A DNA stretch of 64,000 bases from Brevibacillus migulae (GTDB lineage Bacteria; Bacillota; Bacilli; Brevibacillales; Brevibacillaceae), in assembly GCF_004521915.1 (NCBI RefSeq), contig NZ_SDKD01000007.1, forward strand, positions 62,001 through 126,000. The letters are read 5' to 3'. The notes under the pieces are model-generated. The model had not been told where the DNA came from. It saw only the letters and a program-made list of their open reading frames with translations, and searched no databases. This document shows positions 52,288 to 60,298 of the stretch, piece after piece. Both the position numbers and the translations under genes were made by a program. Each line of letters starts with the position of its first letter. The stretch's first letter is position 1.

Positions 52288-53519
52288 TTATAATGCCCCC
52301 CGATTTTGCGTGCGCGCTCCTGTGCCTGCCCAGCACTGAGCAGCGAGGATGCCCGCAAAATCGCAGCATTTCCATACTTGGCACGGATGCTGTCCATCAC
52401 ATACGCGAGGGATCGCTGCCGCTCTTTATCGGCAAAAAAATCAAGCTGGCACACGTCATCCTCGGTCAGCTGTCCCAGATGCACGCCCACGCTGCGCACC
52501 GGCGTATGCTGCCAATACCGTTCAAATAGACGGCAAACCGCCTTGTACAGCGTCATCGCATCATTGGTGCAGTCATCCAGCTTCATCTGCCGCCAGAAGC
52601 CGGTATGCGTATCGAAATCGGCTCCCCGGCAGCCCACGGAAACCACTCCGCCCATCAGCTGCTTGCTGCGCGCCCTGCGGCACACTTCCTCGCACAGCTC
52701 CAGCAAGACGACCTTGATCTCCCGCGCCGTATGGTAATCGCGCGGCAGCGTCATATGATGCCCAATCCCCTTTTGCAGATCATGTGTCTTCGGGGAGACA
52801 GGCGAGTCGTCCAGTCCATGGGCCGTCCGCCAGAGAACCTCGCCATTCACTCCCCAGCGGCGTGTCAGCACAGCAGGCGACATTTCCGCCATTTGACCAA
52901 TCCGGTAAATCCCCATCATGTGAAGATGGCGCTTCATCCGCGAGCCGACGCCAAACAGCTTTTCGATCGGCAGCGGCCATAATGTATCATGGAGCTTCTC
53001 TTTTTCCAGCCAAAAAATGCCTTTTTCCTGCTTCTTTGCAAAGTTGTCACATGCCATCTTGGCCAGGATCTTGTTCTCCCCGATGCCGATGCGGCAAATC
53101 ACGCCGGTCTCCAGCCGTACCCGCTCGCGGATCGTCTCCGCCAGCTTCCAGGGGTCGCCAAAGAGCGAGAGGCTGCCCGTCACATCAAGGAACTGCTCAT
53201 CGATGGAATAAGGCTCCACCAGATCCGTAAACGATTCAAAAATGCGGGTGATTTGCAGGGACGCCCGAATGTACATCTCCATCCTCGGCTTCACCACCAC
53301 CAGATCGCGGCACTTTTGCTGCGCCTGCCACAATGCCTCCGGCGAAGCCACTCCGTATGATTTGGCAATCGGACACGCGGCCAGAACCACACCGCTCCTG
53401 CGCTCGGGATCCCCCGCTACGACAACCGGTTTGCCCTGCAAGGAAGGGTTCGCTGCTTTTTCAATGCTGGCATAAAAACTTTGCATGTCGGCAAGGAAGA
53501 TAATCCGCTTGCTCTGCAT
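52284..53519 (-). CDS. uvrX: Y-family DNA polymerase (UvrX/UmuC type)
   Basis: 411-residue translesion polymerase. Catalytic acidic motifs are FLADMQSFYASIE at the N-terminus and YSIDEQFLDVTG near 106-117; helix-hairpin-helix LPIEKLFGVGSRMKRHLHMMG follows and a little-finger domain closes. Close to Bacillus UvrX/YqjW rather than DinB. ATG 53519 has GGAGG at 7 bases. Two LexA-type boxes upstream make it an SOS gene. Confidence 0.88.
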   Translation of the reverse strand: MQSKRIIFLADMQSFYASIEKAANPSLQGKPVVVAGDPERRSGVVLAACPIAKSYGVASPEALWQAQQKCRDLVVVKPRMEMYIRASLQITRIFESFTDLVEPYSIDEQFLDVTGSLSLFGDPWKLAETIRERVRLETGVICRIGIGENKILAKMACDNFAKKQEKGIFWLEKEKLHDTLWPLPIEKLFGVGSRMKRHLHMMGIYRIGQMAEMSPAVLTRRWGVNGEVLWRTAHGLDDSPVSPKTHDLQKGIGHHMTLPRDYHTAREIKVVLLELCEEVCRRARSKQLMGGVVSVGCRGADFDTHTGFWRQMKLDDCTNDAMTLYKAVCRLFERYWQHTPVRSVGVHLGQLTEDDVCQLDFFADKERQRSLAYVMDSIRAKYGNAAILRASSLLSAGQAQERARKIGGHYK

Positions 53520-53544
53520 GCCCATTCCTCCCGCTACAGAAAAT

Positions 53545-53585
53545 CGAACAGACGTTCTGTTATTAGTATAGCAAACAAACGTTCG
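53545..53585. promoter_or_regulatory. Two LexA (SOS) boxes
   Basis: CGAACAGACGTTCT (53545-53558) and CAAACAAACGTTCG (53572-53585) each differ by one base from CGAACN4GTTCG. The minus-strand -10-like TATACT lies between them (53565-53570), so the pair brackets the promoter. Confidence 0.85.
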
Positions 53586-53782
53586 CTTTTACACCTGTCG
53601 CATGAAATTTTTCTGGCGGAAATTGTTTCCAAACAAAAAAGCCGCCGCACACCTAGGCCTTCGCAAACAAAAACGCAGGCACAGCTATGAACGAACGGCC
53701 AATAAACAAAATGATAGGAAATATGTTACATTCGTCTTGTAGAGTTGCCCTTCCTACCACAAGCAAAGATGGAGCTGATAAA

Positions 53783-54328
53783 ATGTCTACGTATACCGCC
53801 ATTTCCGATTTCCTCTTCGCGCAACGCAAGCACATCTTTGTTCGCCCTGATCTCGTGATCTACCACCCCGGGCATTATACCGAGTTAAATGACCAAATCA
53901 TCCAACTTTACCAACACGAAGGATTTTCGAAAATCACCTTATCTTCCGCGCCAAATCGTTTTCTGCACGGCAAGTCAGAATATGAAGTACATAAACCAAT
54001 CCTCGTGGAAGGCGGGATCCCGGAACACGACATCATCCATATTACAGAAGGATCCTCCATGGAAGAGATCGTGAAGTTCTCCTTTCACATTCCCCTTCAG
54101 CAAGGATTCCACTACAAAACAGTCTTATTAGCCGGAAAGGCCTTTTTTATGAGGCGGTTTTTCATGCTCAGCGAAACATATGCCCCTGAGGATTCAGTCA
54201 TTGATGTGCTGGGGCTGAAAGACAATCGCAACATCACGAAAGATCATTGGATGCATACCGAGACAGGGATACAACGAGTAAGCGGGGAACTTGAAAAAAT
54301 AGCGCGGCTCTTGAAAGAGACACGCTAA
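53783..54328 (+). CDS. YdcF/DUF218-like protein
   Basis: 181 residues of the YdcF/ElyC/SanA (DUF218) fold: LNDQIIQLYQHEGFSKITLS, VEGGIPEHDIIHITEGSSME and TVLLAGKAFFMRRFFML. Soluble here, whereas many relatives are membrane-anchored. Binding of nucleotides or lipid carriers has been suggested for the family. Start at 53783 (GGAG upstream) is preferred over ATG 53687. Stop overlaps that of the next, convergent gene by 4 bases. Confidence 0.75.
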   Translation: MSTYTAISDFLFAQRKHIFVRPDLVIYHPGHYTELNDQIIQLYQHEGFSKITLSSAPNRFLHGKSEYEVHKPILVEGGIPEHDIIHITEGSSMEEIVKFSFHIPLQQGFHYKTVLLAGKAFFMRRFFMLSETYAPEDSVIDVLGLKDNRNITKDHWMHTETGIQRVSGELEKIARLLKETR

Positions 54329-54702
54329 AGATCCCTATCAATCAGGGAAGAAGCATTCCACATCTGCAGAACACTCTGTCTTAAATACTGATACTGTCGA
54401 TCGTTCGTGTCCGAAAATGCCTCATCTCTCGTGGCAAGCAGATCATCGTAACGGATGGTTTCAGCAAATTGCGATTCGGTAAAGTCATAGCGCCGCCCAT
54501 TGATGACATTATAATAATGCCACCCAACAGGCAGTTTGGTTTTCACGAGTTGCCCACCAAGCAGCTCCTGGACCACCAGTGAGGTTACCCCGCACTGTCC
54601 CATCGCGGGATTCTGCGGGGTCCATTTGCTGCTTGATTGCAATGACCAAGTTTGAAACAAAATCTGTTTCAATCTGTGGATGTCATGTTCGGTGTCCATC
54701 AT
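54325..54702 (-). CDS. YunG-like protein
   Basis: 125 residues. SSSKWTPQNPAMGQCGVTSL, GWHYYNVINGRRYDF and a TESQF ending of the conserved core match Bacillus YunG. Cys in QCGVTSLV and His in GWHYYN suggest a papain-like peptidase-type fold, but activity is unknown. ATG 54702 follows GGAAAGGAT. Confidence 0.82.
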   Translation of the reverse strand: MMDTEHDIHRLKQILFQTWSLQSSSKWTPQNPAMGQCGVTSLVVQELLGGQLVKTKLPVGWHYYNVINGRRYDFTESQFAETIRYDDLLATRDEAFSDTNDRQYQYLRQSVLQMWNASSLIDRDL

Positions 54703-54818
54703 CTGATCGTATCCTTTCCAACCATGTCCACACGAGAGCACCCAGTTCCGCCCAAGCGGATCTGAAGCGTATCTGAAAAGCTGTCTATGATTGGACTGGC
54801 TTTACCGCAATAAGAGTA

Positions 54819-55706
54819 TCAATCCCTTACATAATAACTTCGTAGGAATTTCTGAATTTCCAGATTCATAGATTGTTTGCCTTCCGCAGATGGAAAATGC
54901 CCCATGTCGTAAATATGGCTGGCTCTCAGATTGGGTATGATTTTATTAGCCTGCATTTGTACGCCTTCACCTGGAAAAAACAGATCGTGCTTGCCAGCAA
55001 TCAACAGGGTGGGAGCGGAATACCTCGTAAGCTCATCCTTTTCAGCGATTTTAGGCATGTCATGTTCCAACGCTACCGATTGAAATATCTCGCCAATAAT
55101 CCATTTATCTGTCTCACTCATATGCCCGGCTGACATGGAATCGGCGATTTTCTGCAGCGCTCTTTGGGATGAAGTAAGCTTAAAGCACAGCAAGGGCAGC
55201 AGCACATGTTGGATCATGTTCATTTTAGAGCCAAGATGAATGCCGGCGGGCGATACCAATACTGAGCAAGCAATTCTCTCCGGCATATGGGCAGCTACCC
55301 TTAAAATGATCCCTCCCCCAAAGGAAGGTCCGATAAAGGCGCAGCTCTCCCATCCGTAATGGTTTTGGATATCCATCACCCACAGGGCAAAACTTTCATC
55401 TTGAGCGGAAATTCGCGTTTCATCACTAAAACCTGGATGTCCGATTGTGTCGGGAGCAATGACCCGGTAGCCGTTTAACAAAGGCGAAAACCATAGTAAC
55501 GTCATGGGATTCAGGCAATTTCCACCCTGCAGGATGATAAGAGGCTTCGCATCACGGGGCCCCATCTCCAAAACATGCGTCCGTCCAAACCGTGTCTCTA
55601 CAAATGTACGCTCCACCTTTGTCTCCAGAAGAGGTAGGTACTGGTTATACCTTGTGAGTAAGGATTGTTTTCCACGTTCACTTTTATAAATCGTGTTCCT
55701 TCCCAT
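54819..55706 (-). CDS. Alpha/beta hydrolase
   Basis: 295-residue serine hydrolase: oxyanion region LQGGNCLNPM, nucleophile elbow GPSFGGG, acid in AGKHDLFFPGEG and His in MGHFPSAEG. Cytoplasmic, no signal peptide. Substrate cannot be inferred. Single gene. Confidence 0.88.
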   Translation of the reverse strand: MGRNTIYKSERGKQSLLTRYNQYLPLLETKVERTFVETRFGRTHVLEMGPRDAKPLIILQGGNCLNPMTLLWFSPLLNGYRVIAPDTIGHPGFSDETRISAQDESFALWVMDIQNHYGWESCAFIGPSFGGGIILRVAAHMPERIACSVLVSPAGIHLGSKMNMIQHVLLPLLCFKLTSSQRALQKIADSMSAGHMSETDKWIIGEIFQSVALEHDMPKIAEKDELTRYSAPTLLIAGKHDLFFPGEGVQMQANKIIPNLRASHIYDMGHFPSAEGKQSMNLEIQKFLRSYYVRD

Positions 55707-55805
55707 CTTCCATTCCCCGTTCCAACATGGTGAAATTCATTTTGATTGTTCCTCTTCTCGCTTAGTGATCAGGCTCTCCCCGCCTTTATCCCAAGACTCC
55801 AGCCA

Positions 55806-56324
55806 TCAGACAGTTGCCAACTCCTTATAATAGATAACCGTTCCGTCCATCTGCCCATTTGCCGATCGCGCAAAGCGGGGAATCCGCCCTGCCTCCACGT
55901 ATCCCAGCGATTGATAAAGCAGGTTGGAAGGATCTCCTTCACGCGTATCGAGCACCAGAAGCGACCGTCCGTCTTCGCGTGCTGCCGTTTCTGCTTCCAG
56001 CATCAAGCGCTTGGCCAATCCATTGCGCCGGGCCGTGGGATGCACCATCAGCTTCGCGATTTCCGCGCGGTGCTTTCCATTATCCTTCATGCACAGATGC
56101 AGCTGGACCGACCCGACCGGCTCCTCGCCGCGATAGACCACCCACAGTTTTACGTCCGGGGACAGCACCCCCTTCCAATAGCCGGCTGCCTCTTCCTCGC
56201 GCAAAGGCGGCAAAAAGCCGATCGACGCCCCGTCTCCCACGACATCGATCAATAAGCGGGCCAACGAACCATACATATCATCGGTCAGTTCATGCACTTC
56301 TGCCAATCTGAAATCTTGCAGCAA
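55806..56324 (-). CDS. GNAT N-acetyltransferase
   Basis: 172 residues. Acetyl-CoA site is KLMVHPTARRNGLAKRLML; conserved later region LVLDTREGDPSNLLYQSLGY. TTG start at 56324 after GGGAGAG. Divergent from the lipoprotein gene at 56445; their upstream regions overlap. Substrate unknown. Confidence 0.85.
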   Translation of the reverse strand: MLQDFRLAEVHELTDDMYGSLARLLIDVVGDGASIGFLPPLREEEAAGYWKGVLSPDVKLWVVYRGEEPVGSVQLHLCMKDNGKHRAEIAKLMVHPTARRNGLAKRLMLEAETAAREDGRSLLVLDTREGDPSNLLYQSLGYVEAGRIPRFARSANGQMDGTVIYYKELATV

Positions 56325-56444
56325 TCAAATCTCTCCCTTCCCTGTCCTTATGAACCTATCTTACCAGTTTGCGGAAAAATGGAAACACTCCTTCTTTTCA
56401 TCCGTCTTACAGGAAGCAAAACTTTCCAAAGGGGTAAGGACGAT

Positions 56445-57995
56445 ATGAAAAAACCGTTTTTCACGGTTGTTACACTGCTTTTGGCGGTTGCGCTGGCGTC
56501 GTGTTCCCCACCCGAAGACCGGCCCAACGCCACCGGACAAACGCCACCGCCCAAAAATGAGGAACAGACACCTCCAGCCGCTCCAGAAACCCGGCAGAAC
56601 AGCGGCAGCACCGTATTTGTGCCGCTCAATCCAGCGAGCATGGAAGAGCCCGCGATAATCATCCTCAACGAAGAACAGCGCCTGCGTTCCCCGATTACCA
56701 CCGTTGTAGCTCCCCAGCCACAGACCTACACATTCCTTTTCAAGGAAGCAATGGATCGCGCCTCTGTCCAGCAAGCATTGGAGCAAAATGCGCAAAAACA
56801 GACAAAAGAGGATCCAAGAAACATCGTCCCGCAGCTCTCCCTCCAATGGATTCATGACCATAAACTGGAGGTGACGGTGAATGTCCCGCAAGCGAATGTG
56901 CCTGATTTCGGCAACCGCGCCTATCGACTGGATCTGAGCGGAGCCAAGACCGCCAGCGGGAAAACCTTGACCGAGGCGCCTTTCTTTCACGCGGTGCTTT
57001 ACGCTCCACCGCAGCTATGGCGCATTTCAACGGATGGCAAGCATAAAGAAAAGCTGCACAGCTTTGAAAAACCGTATTATTCGATCACCTCATTGGATCG
57101 AGACAGCCGTTACCTGATCCTAAGCCGTTTTGGCGAGTATTGTGAATGCGATGCAGACTATGAGCGGCTGTACGCCCTCTTTGACCGGGAGCAAAAGAAA
57201 CTGACTCCCTATCCCTTCGAGCTGAGTACCCATTACAGGGGGCCGGGAGCATTTGTTGTGGACACACGAGGCTTTTTCTACAAAAAGCCTGCACCGGATA
57301 AGCTTATTCCCAAAAGCGATACAGCCATCGAGCTCCAAATGAAAGCGTTTATCCATGGCGCTGCTCTCAGCCTGGACCGGCAATACGTACTGATGGCCGT
57401 TGGCGCCCCAACGCAAACGAGCGACTTGGATCTGCTCCTTTATCACGTCCAGACAGGCGCGCAGCAGCGGTTTCCAAAAGCGTTGAAAGGATCGGTCCCC
57501 CAAAGCGAATTAAATGGCGAGCCACTTCCTGTCATCTTTCAGGACAATGGGAAACAAGTGACCTTCACGATGCAAAAAGAGGGAGAATACAAAGAAATTC
57601 GCTACCTGTTTGATTGGCAAAGCGAAAAAGTCAGCCCCTGGAACCCGCCCATTCCCGACAATGCCTATTCCGGTTATACGGCTTCTGATGACGGAGCCTA
57701 CCACCTCTTTGCCAATGGCGGGCTCTTTCGCGGGGATCAATCGATTAACAGGGATCTATGGGAAGGCCATTGGATTGCCGGCACGCACAAACTGGTCTAT
57801 AAGGACTATCGGCATGATGGACCTGCCGATTCGCCCTACAGGGAACAGCTCAAGCTGTATGATGCGGATCGTCTGACAACTACGATTCTCGCCGACAATC
57901 TCTTCATCCAATCCAATGTGGTGGGAGTAAGCCCCGATGGCAAGTGGATCTATCTGCAGAGCCACGCTGACCTGCTGGCTCCAATGGGAAAATGA
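56445..57995 (+). CDS. Lipoprotein with Ig-like and WD/beta-propeller-like regions
   Basis: 516-residue lipoprotein: signal peptide with lipobox LASC (Cys20), a Pro/Gln-rich linker, a region like bacterial Ig-type extension domains (TFLFKEAMDRASVQQAL), and a C-terminal half with repeating strand patterns (LSLDRQYVLMAVG, SDDGAYHLFANGG, VSPDGKWIYLQSH) suggesting a propeller. ATG 56445 follows GGGGTAAGGA. Function unknown. Confidence 0.75.
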   Translation: MKKPFFTVVTLLLAVALASCSPPEDRPNATGQTPPPKNEEQTPPAAPETRQNSGSTVFVPLNPASMEEPAIIILNEEQRLRSPITTVVAPQPQTYTFLFKEAMDRASVQQALEQNAQKQTKEDPRNIVPQLSLQWIHDHKLEVTVNVPQANVPDFGNRAYRLDLSGAKTASGKTLTEAPFFHAVLYAPPQLWRISTDGKHKEKLHSFEKPYYSITSLDRDSRYLILSRFGEYCECDADYERLYALFDREQKKLTPYPFELSTHYRGPGAFVVDTRGFFYKKPAPDKLIPKSDTAIELQMKAFIHGAALSLDRQYVLMAVGAPTQTSDLDLLLYHVQTGAQQRFPKALKGSVPQSELNGEPLPVIFQDNGKQVTFTMQKEGEYKEIRYLFDWQSEKVSPWNPPIPDNAYSGYTASDDGAYHLFANGGLFRGDQSINRDLWEGHWIAGTHKLVYKDYRHDGPADSPYREQLKLYDADRLTTTILADNLFIQSNVVGVSPDGKWIYLQSHADLLAPMGK

Positions 57996-58000
57996 CTCGA

Positions 58001-58038
58001 AAAAAGAGAAGCAGCCGGCAAACACAGCTGCTTCTCTT
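58001..58038 (+). terminator. Terminator after lipoprotein gene
   Basis: AGAGAAGCAGC / GCTGCTTCTCT arms; the T-tract after it is short. Confidence 0.6.
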
Positions 58039-58064
58039 CATTCCGGAAATACCCGGTTCCGATT

Positions 58065-58175
58065 TTATTGGGAGCGGACGGCTCTGTCTGCGTTTACTCT
58101 TCCGTAGAGCCAATAGGTTCCCATTCTCATGCCAGCAATCAATCGTGGTAACAATAGCATTCTGGATTTGCCCAT
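58065..58175 (-). CDS. Possible small basic peptide gene, 36 aa
   Basis: ATG 58175 with AGGG at 8 bases encodes MGKSRMLLLPRLIAGMRMGT and a basic tail ending RAVRSQ. It lies directly downstream of the YuiD-like gene on the same strand. No homologue recognised; kept as a weak call. Confidence 0.3.
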   Translation of the reverse strand: MGKSRMLLLPRLIAGMRMGTYWLYGRVNADRAVRSQ

Positions 58176-58232
58176 TTGTCCATCCCTGCGCATTAAGCGG
58201 ACTCTCCCCGCTTCAAGGCGAAGCCCGGTTTC

Positions 58233-58709
58233 CTAAAACAGCCTGCGTTTTCTTTTTCCGGTAAGATAACTGAGCATTCCAACCAACACTCCATAAGCAG
58301 CTCCGGCTACTACCTCCGAAGGCAAATGACCCAAGCGCTCTTTCAGCTCTTTTTCCCTTTTTCGGTAACTGGATAATTCGGGGTGACTTTCCGCCAGCTT
58401 TTCAATCGATTCCTCCAGGTCATTGACGACAATTGCCGTTTCCCCGGCATGTCTGCGGACTCCCGAAGCATCATACATCACGATCAGACCTAACAGGGCA
58501 GCAATCGAGAAGTCGACCGATTGAAACCCTTTTTTCAAGCCGACATAGGTAGCCAGGGAAGATACCCCTGCCGAATGAGAACTCGGCATGCCTCCGGGCG
58601 TAAACATCGTGCCGATATTCCATTTCCCCGTTTGCATATATTCAAAGGGGATCTTCAACAATTGCGCTGTAATGACGGAAAACAATGAGGTTTTTAGCGC
58701 ACGATTCAT
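58233..58709 (-). CDS. YuiD-like (DUF212) PAP2-related membrane protein
   Basis: 158 residues, three to four membrane segments. MFTPGGMPSSHSAGVSSLAT and ASGVRRHAGE are the DUF212 family core, resembling acid phosphatase/vanadium haloperoxidase proteins. Activity in this branch unproven. ATG 58709 follows GGAAGGGGG. Confidence 0.88.
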   Translation of the reverse strand: MNRALKTSLFSVITAQLLKIPFEYMQTGKWNIGTMFTPGGMPSSHSAGVSSLATYVGLKKGFQSVDFSIAALLGLIVMYDASGVRRHAGETAIVVNDLEESIEKLAESHPELSSYRKREKELKERLGHLPSEVVAGAAYGVLVGMLSYLTGKRKRRLF

Positions 58710-58861
58710 GATGCCCAACCCCCTTCCAGGTTCACAGTTGTTCAGGGGTAGTATTTGTCCCCTTACCATCCTTTACTCAAGACCACACCATTCACGGATG
58801 GATGGACTGCACGTCGATAGGGGAACTTATGCATACATACCATCATGAAAGAGGTGTATCC

Positions 58862-59083
58862 ATGAACGAGGAAACGTATCAAGAAAACGATCAAGATCAA
58901 GGTAAAGACCAAGACCAAGACCTGCAAGCAGGAGACGAAACCACCCTGATGGGCGATGACACCGAAGCCTTGACAGGAAACACTCGCATGTTTGAACAAA
59001 TGCGCAATGTTGCTCAAGTCGCCAGAGATGCCTTTCCCGAGCTGATTGATTACTATGATCCGGAAAAAGATGAAATTGTGTAA
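58862..59083 (+). CDS. Small acidic protein, 73 aa, unknown
   Basis: Highly acidic, Gln/Asp-repeat N-terminus (ENDQDQGKDQDQDLQAGDE) followed by FEQMRNVAQVARDAFPELID. No membrane segment. AGAGGTG precedes the ATG. No family recognised. Confidence 0.6.
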   Translation: MNEETYQENDQDQGKDQDQDLQAGDETTLMGDDTEALTGNTRMFEQMRNVAQVARDAFPELIDYYDPEKDEIV

Positions 59084-59096
59084 GACAAGATTGAAT

Positions 59097-59131
59097 AAAA
59101 GCCACTGTTAACTTGTGGCTTTTGCTTTTTT
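59097..59131. terminator. Bidirectional terminator
   Basis: AAAAGCCAC / GTGGCTTTT arms between convergent genes, overlapping the stop of the EamA gene; plus-strand TTTTTT follows. Confidence 0.75.
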
Positions 59132-60007
59132 AACGATTCGCTGCGCTTGGATATCCGAAATCAAAAAGATACTGCTGAGAATAACAAGCAGGCCAACAAT
59201 CATGCCCTTCGTAATCTGTTCATTGAGAAACAGCACACCCCATAGCATGCCAAACAACGGAATCATGAATGTCACGCTCAACGTTTTCGTGGGACCGATA
59301 CTTGTAATTAAGTAAAAATACAGGAGATAGCCAATAGCCGTGCATAAAACGGCTAAGCCAACAACTGACCACACTACGGCAGGGGTAAGAGCTGACGTTG
59401 TTGCCGGTAAACGGAATAAGGTGAATGGAACAAGGAGGAGAGCTGCTCCCATTTGCTGTCCAAAAGCGACGGACAATGGCGGCACGCGATCAAAGGCATT
59501 TTTCGCATAAACGCCGGCAAAACCATAAGAAATCGTTGAAAGAATAGATAGCACAATCGCAACGACAACTGCTGGTGTGAAATGGATCGGACTCCATCCA
59601 ACCAAGATGATGACCCCTGTGATACCGATGAAAATACCAGCCCACTTTTTCATGCTTATCTTTTCTTTCCGCCACCCCCACAGTACAAGGGCTGTAAACA
59701 GCGGCGTCAGGGAATTCATGATCGCCAGCATGGAAGCATTCAAGGAGAGAGACGCGATCGCAATGAGGGTAAAGGGAATCGAAGCGTTTAATGCCCCGAT
59801 CACCAAATATTGCTTCCAATGCTGTTTGAATCCCGTTTTTTGCCCTCTCATCAGCATATACATCAATAATGCAACTGCGGCAATGGTCACACGCGCCTGA
59901 ATCGTGAGCACCGGACCGATCGCCGGTGAAGCAATCCGAATAAATAAAAATGATGCTCCCCATAAGGCAGCCAGTCCAAACAGAGCCGCAAGCTCTTTCG
60001 TTTTCAT
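59108..60007 (-). CDS. EamA-family transporter
   Basis: 299 residues, ten membrane segments in two EamA halves (LAALWGASFLFIRIA and ILSTISYGFAGVYAK openings). Drug/metabolite exporter type; substrate unknown. ATG 60007 follows AAGGGGGG. Single gene. Confidence 0.9.
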   Translation of the reverse strand: MKTKELAALFGLAALWGASFLFIRIASPAIGPVLTIQARVTIAAVALLMYMLMRGQKTGFKQHWKQYLVIGALNASIPFTLIAIASLSLNASMLAIMNSLTPLFTALVLWGWRKEKISMKKWAGIFIGITGVIILVGWSPIHFTPAVVVAIVLSILSTISYGFAGVYAKNAFDRVPPLSVAFGQQMGAALLLVPFTLFRLPATTSALTPAVVWSVVGLAVLCTAIGYLLYFYLITSIGPTKTLSVTFMIPLFGMLWGVLFLNEQITKGMIVGLLVILSSIFLISDIQAQRIVKKAKATS

Positions 60008-60096
60008 GAAATCCCCCCTTGTTCTTTTTTGGCAGTTGTATCCGTTGTAACATAAAACAAAACCAGTTTTCATTCGCGATCTTGCTTTTCCATTTC

Positions 60097-60150
60097 ACAA
60101 AAAAGCAGCGATGTCATGCAGGAGGAGTCCCTTGCATGATATCGCTGCTT
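60097..60150 (-). terminator. Terminator downstream of recG
   Basis: 18-base arms 60103-60120 and 60133-60150 with a mismatch, then minus-strand TTTTTTG. A shorter hairpin (GGCAGC / GCTGCC) occurs right after the recG stop near 60275-60298. Confidence 0.75.
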
Positions 60151-60298
60151 GTCTCACATTCAAATCCGTTCACTTGTTCTGAATAAACACCCGCAGATTC
60201 TTTTCAATGGGAATAAACAGCCAGCTTCCTTCCCCTAAAAATGATACGCGAGAGGATCCGTCCGATACATGTAAAACGGCAGCACAGGGCGCCGCTGC

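Noticed and set aside
60168-60298. Short minus-strand frame after recG ending ...FIPIEKNLRVFIQNK
   Set aside because: It has protein-like composition but no start codon before the recG stop in frame and no ribosome site; perhaps a remnant, but not supportable.
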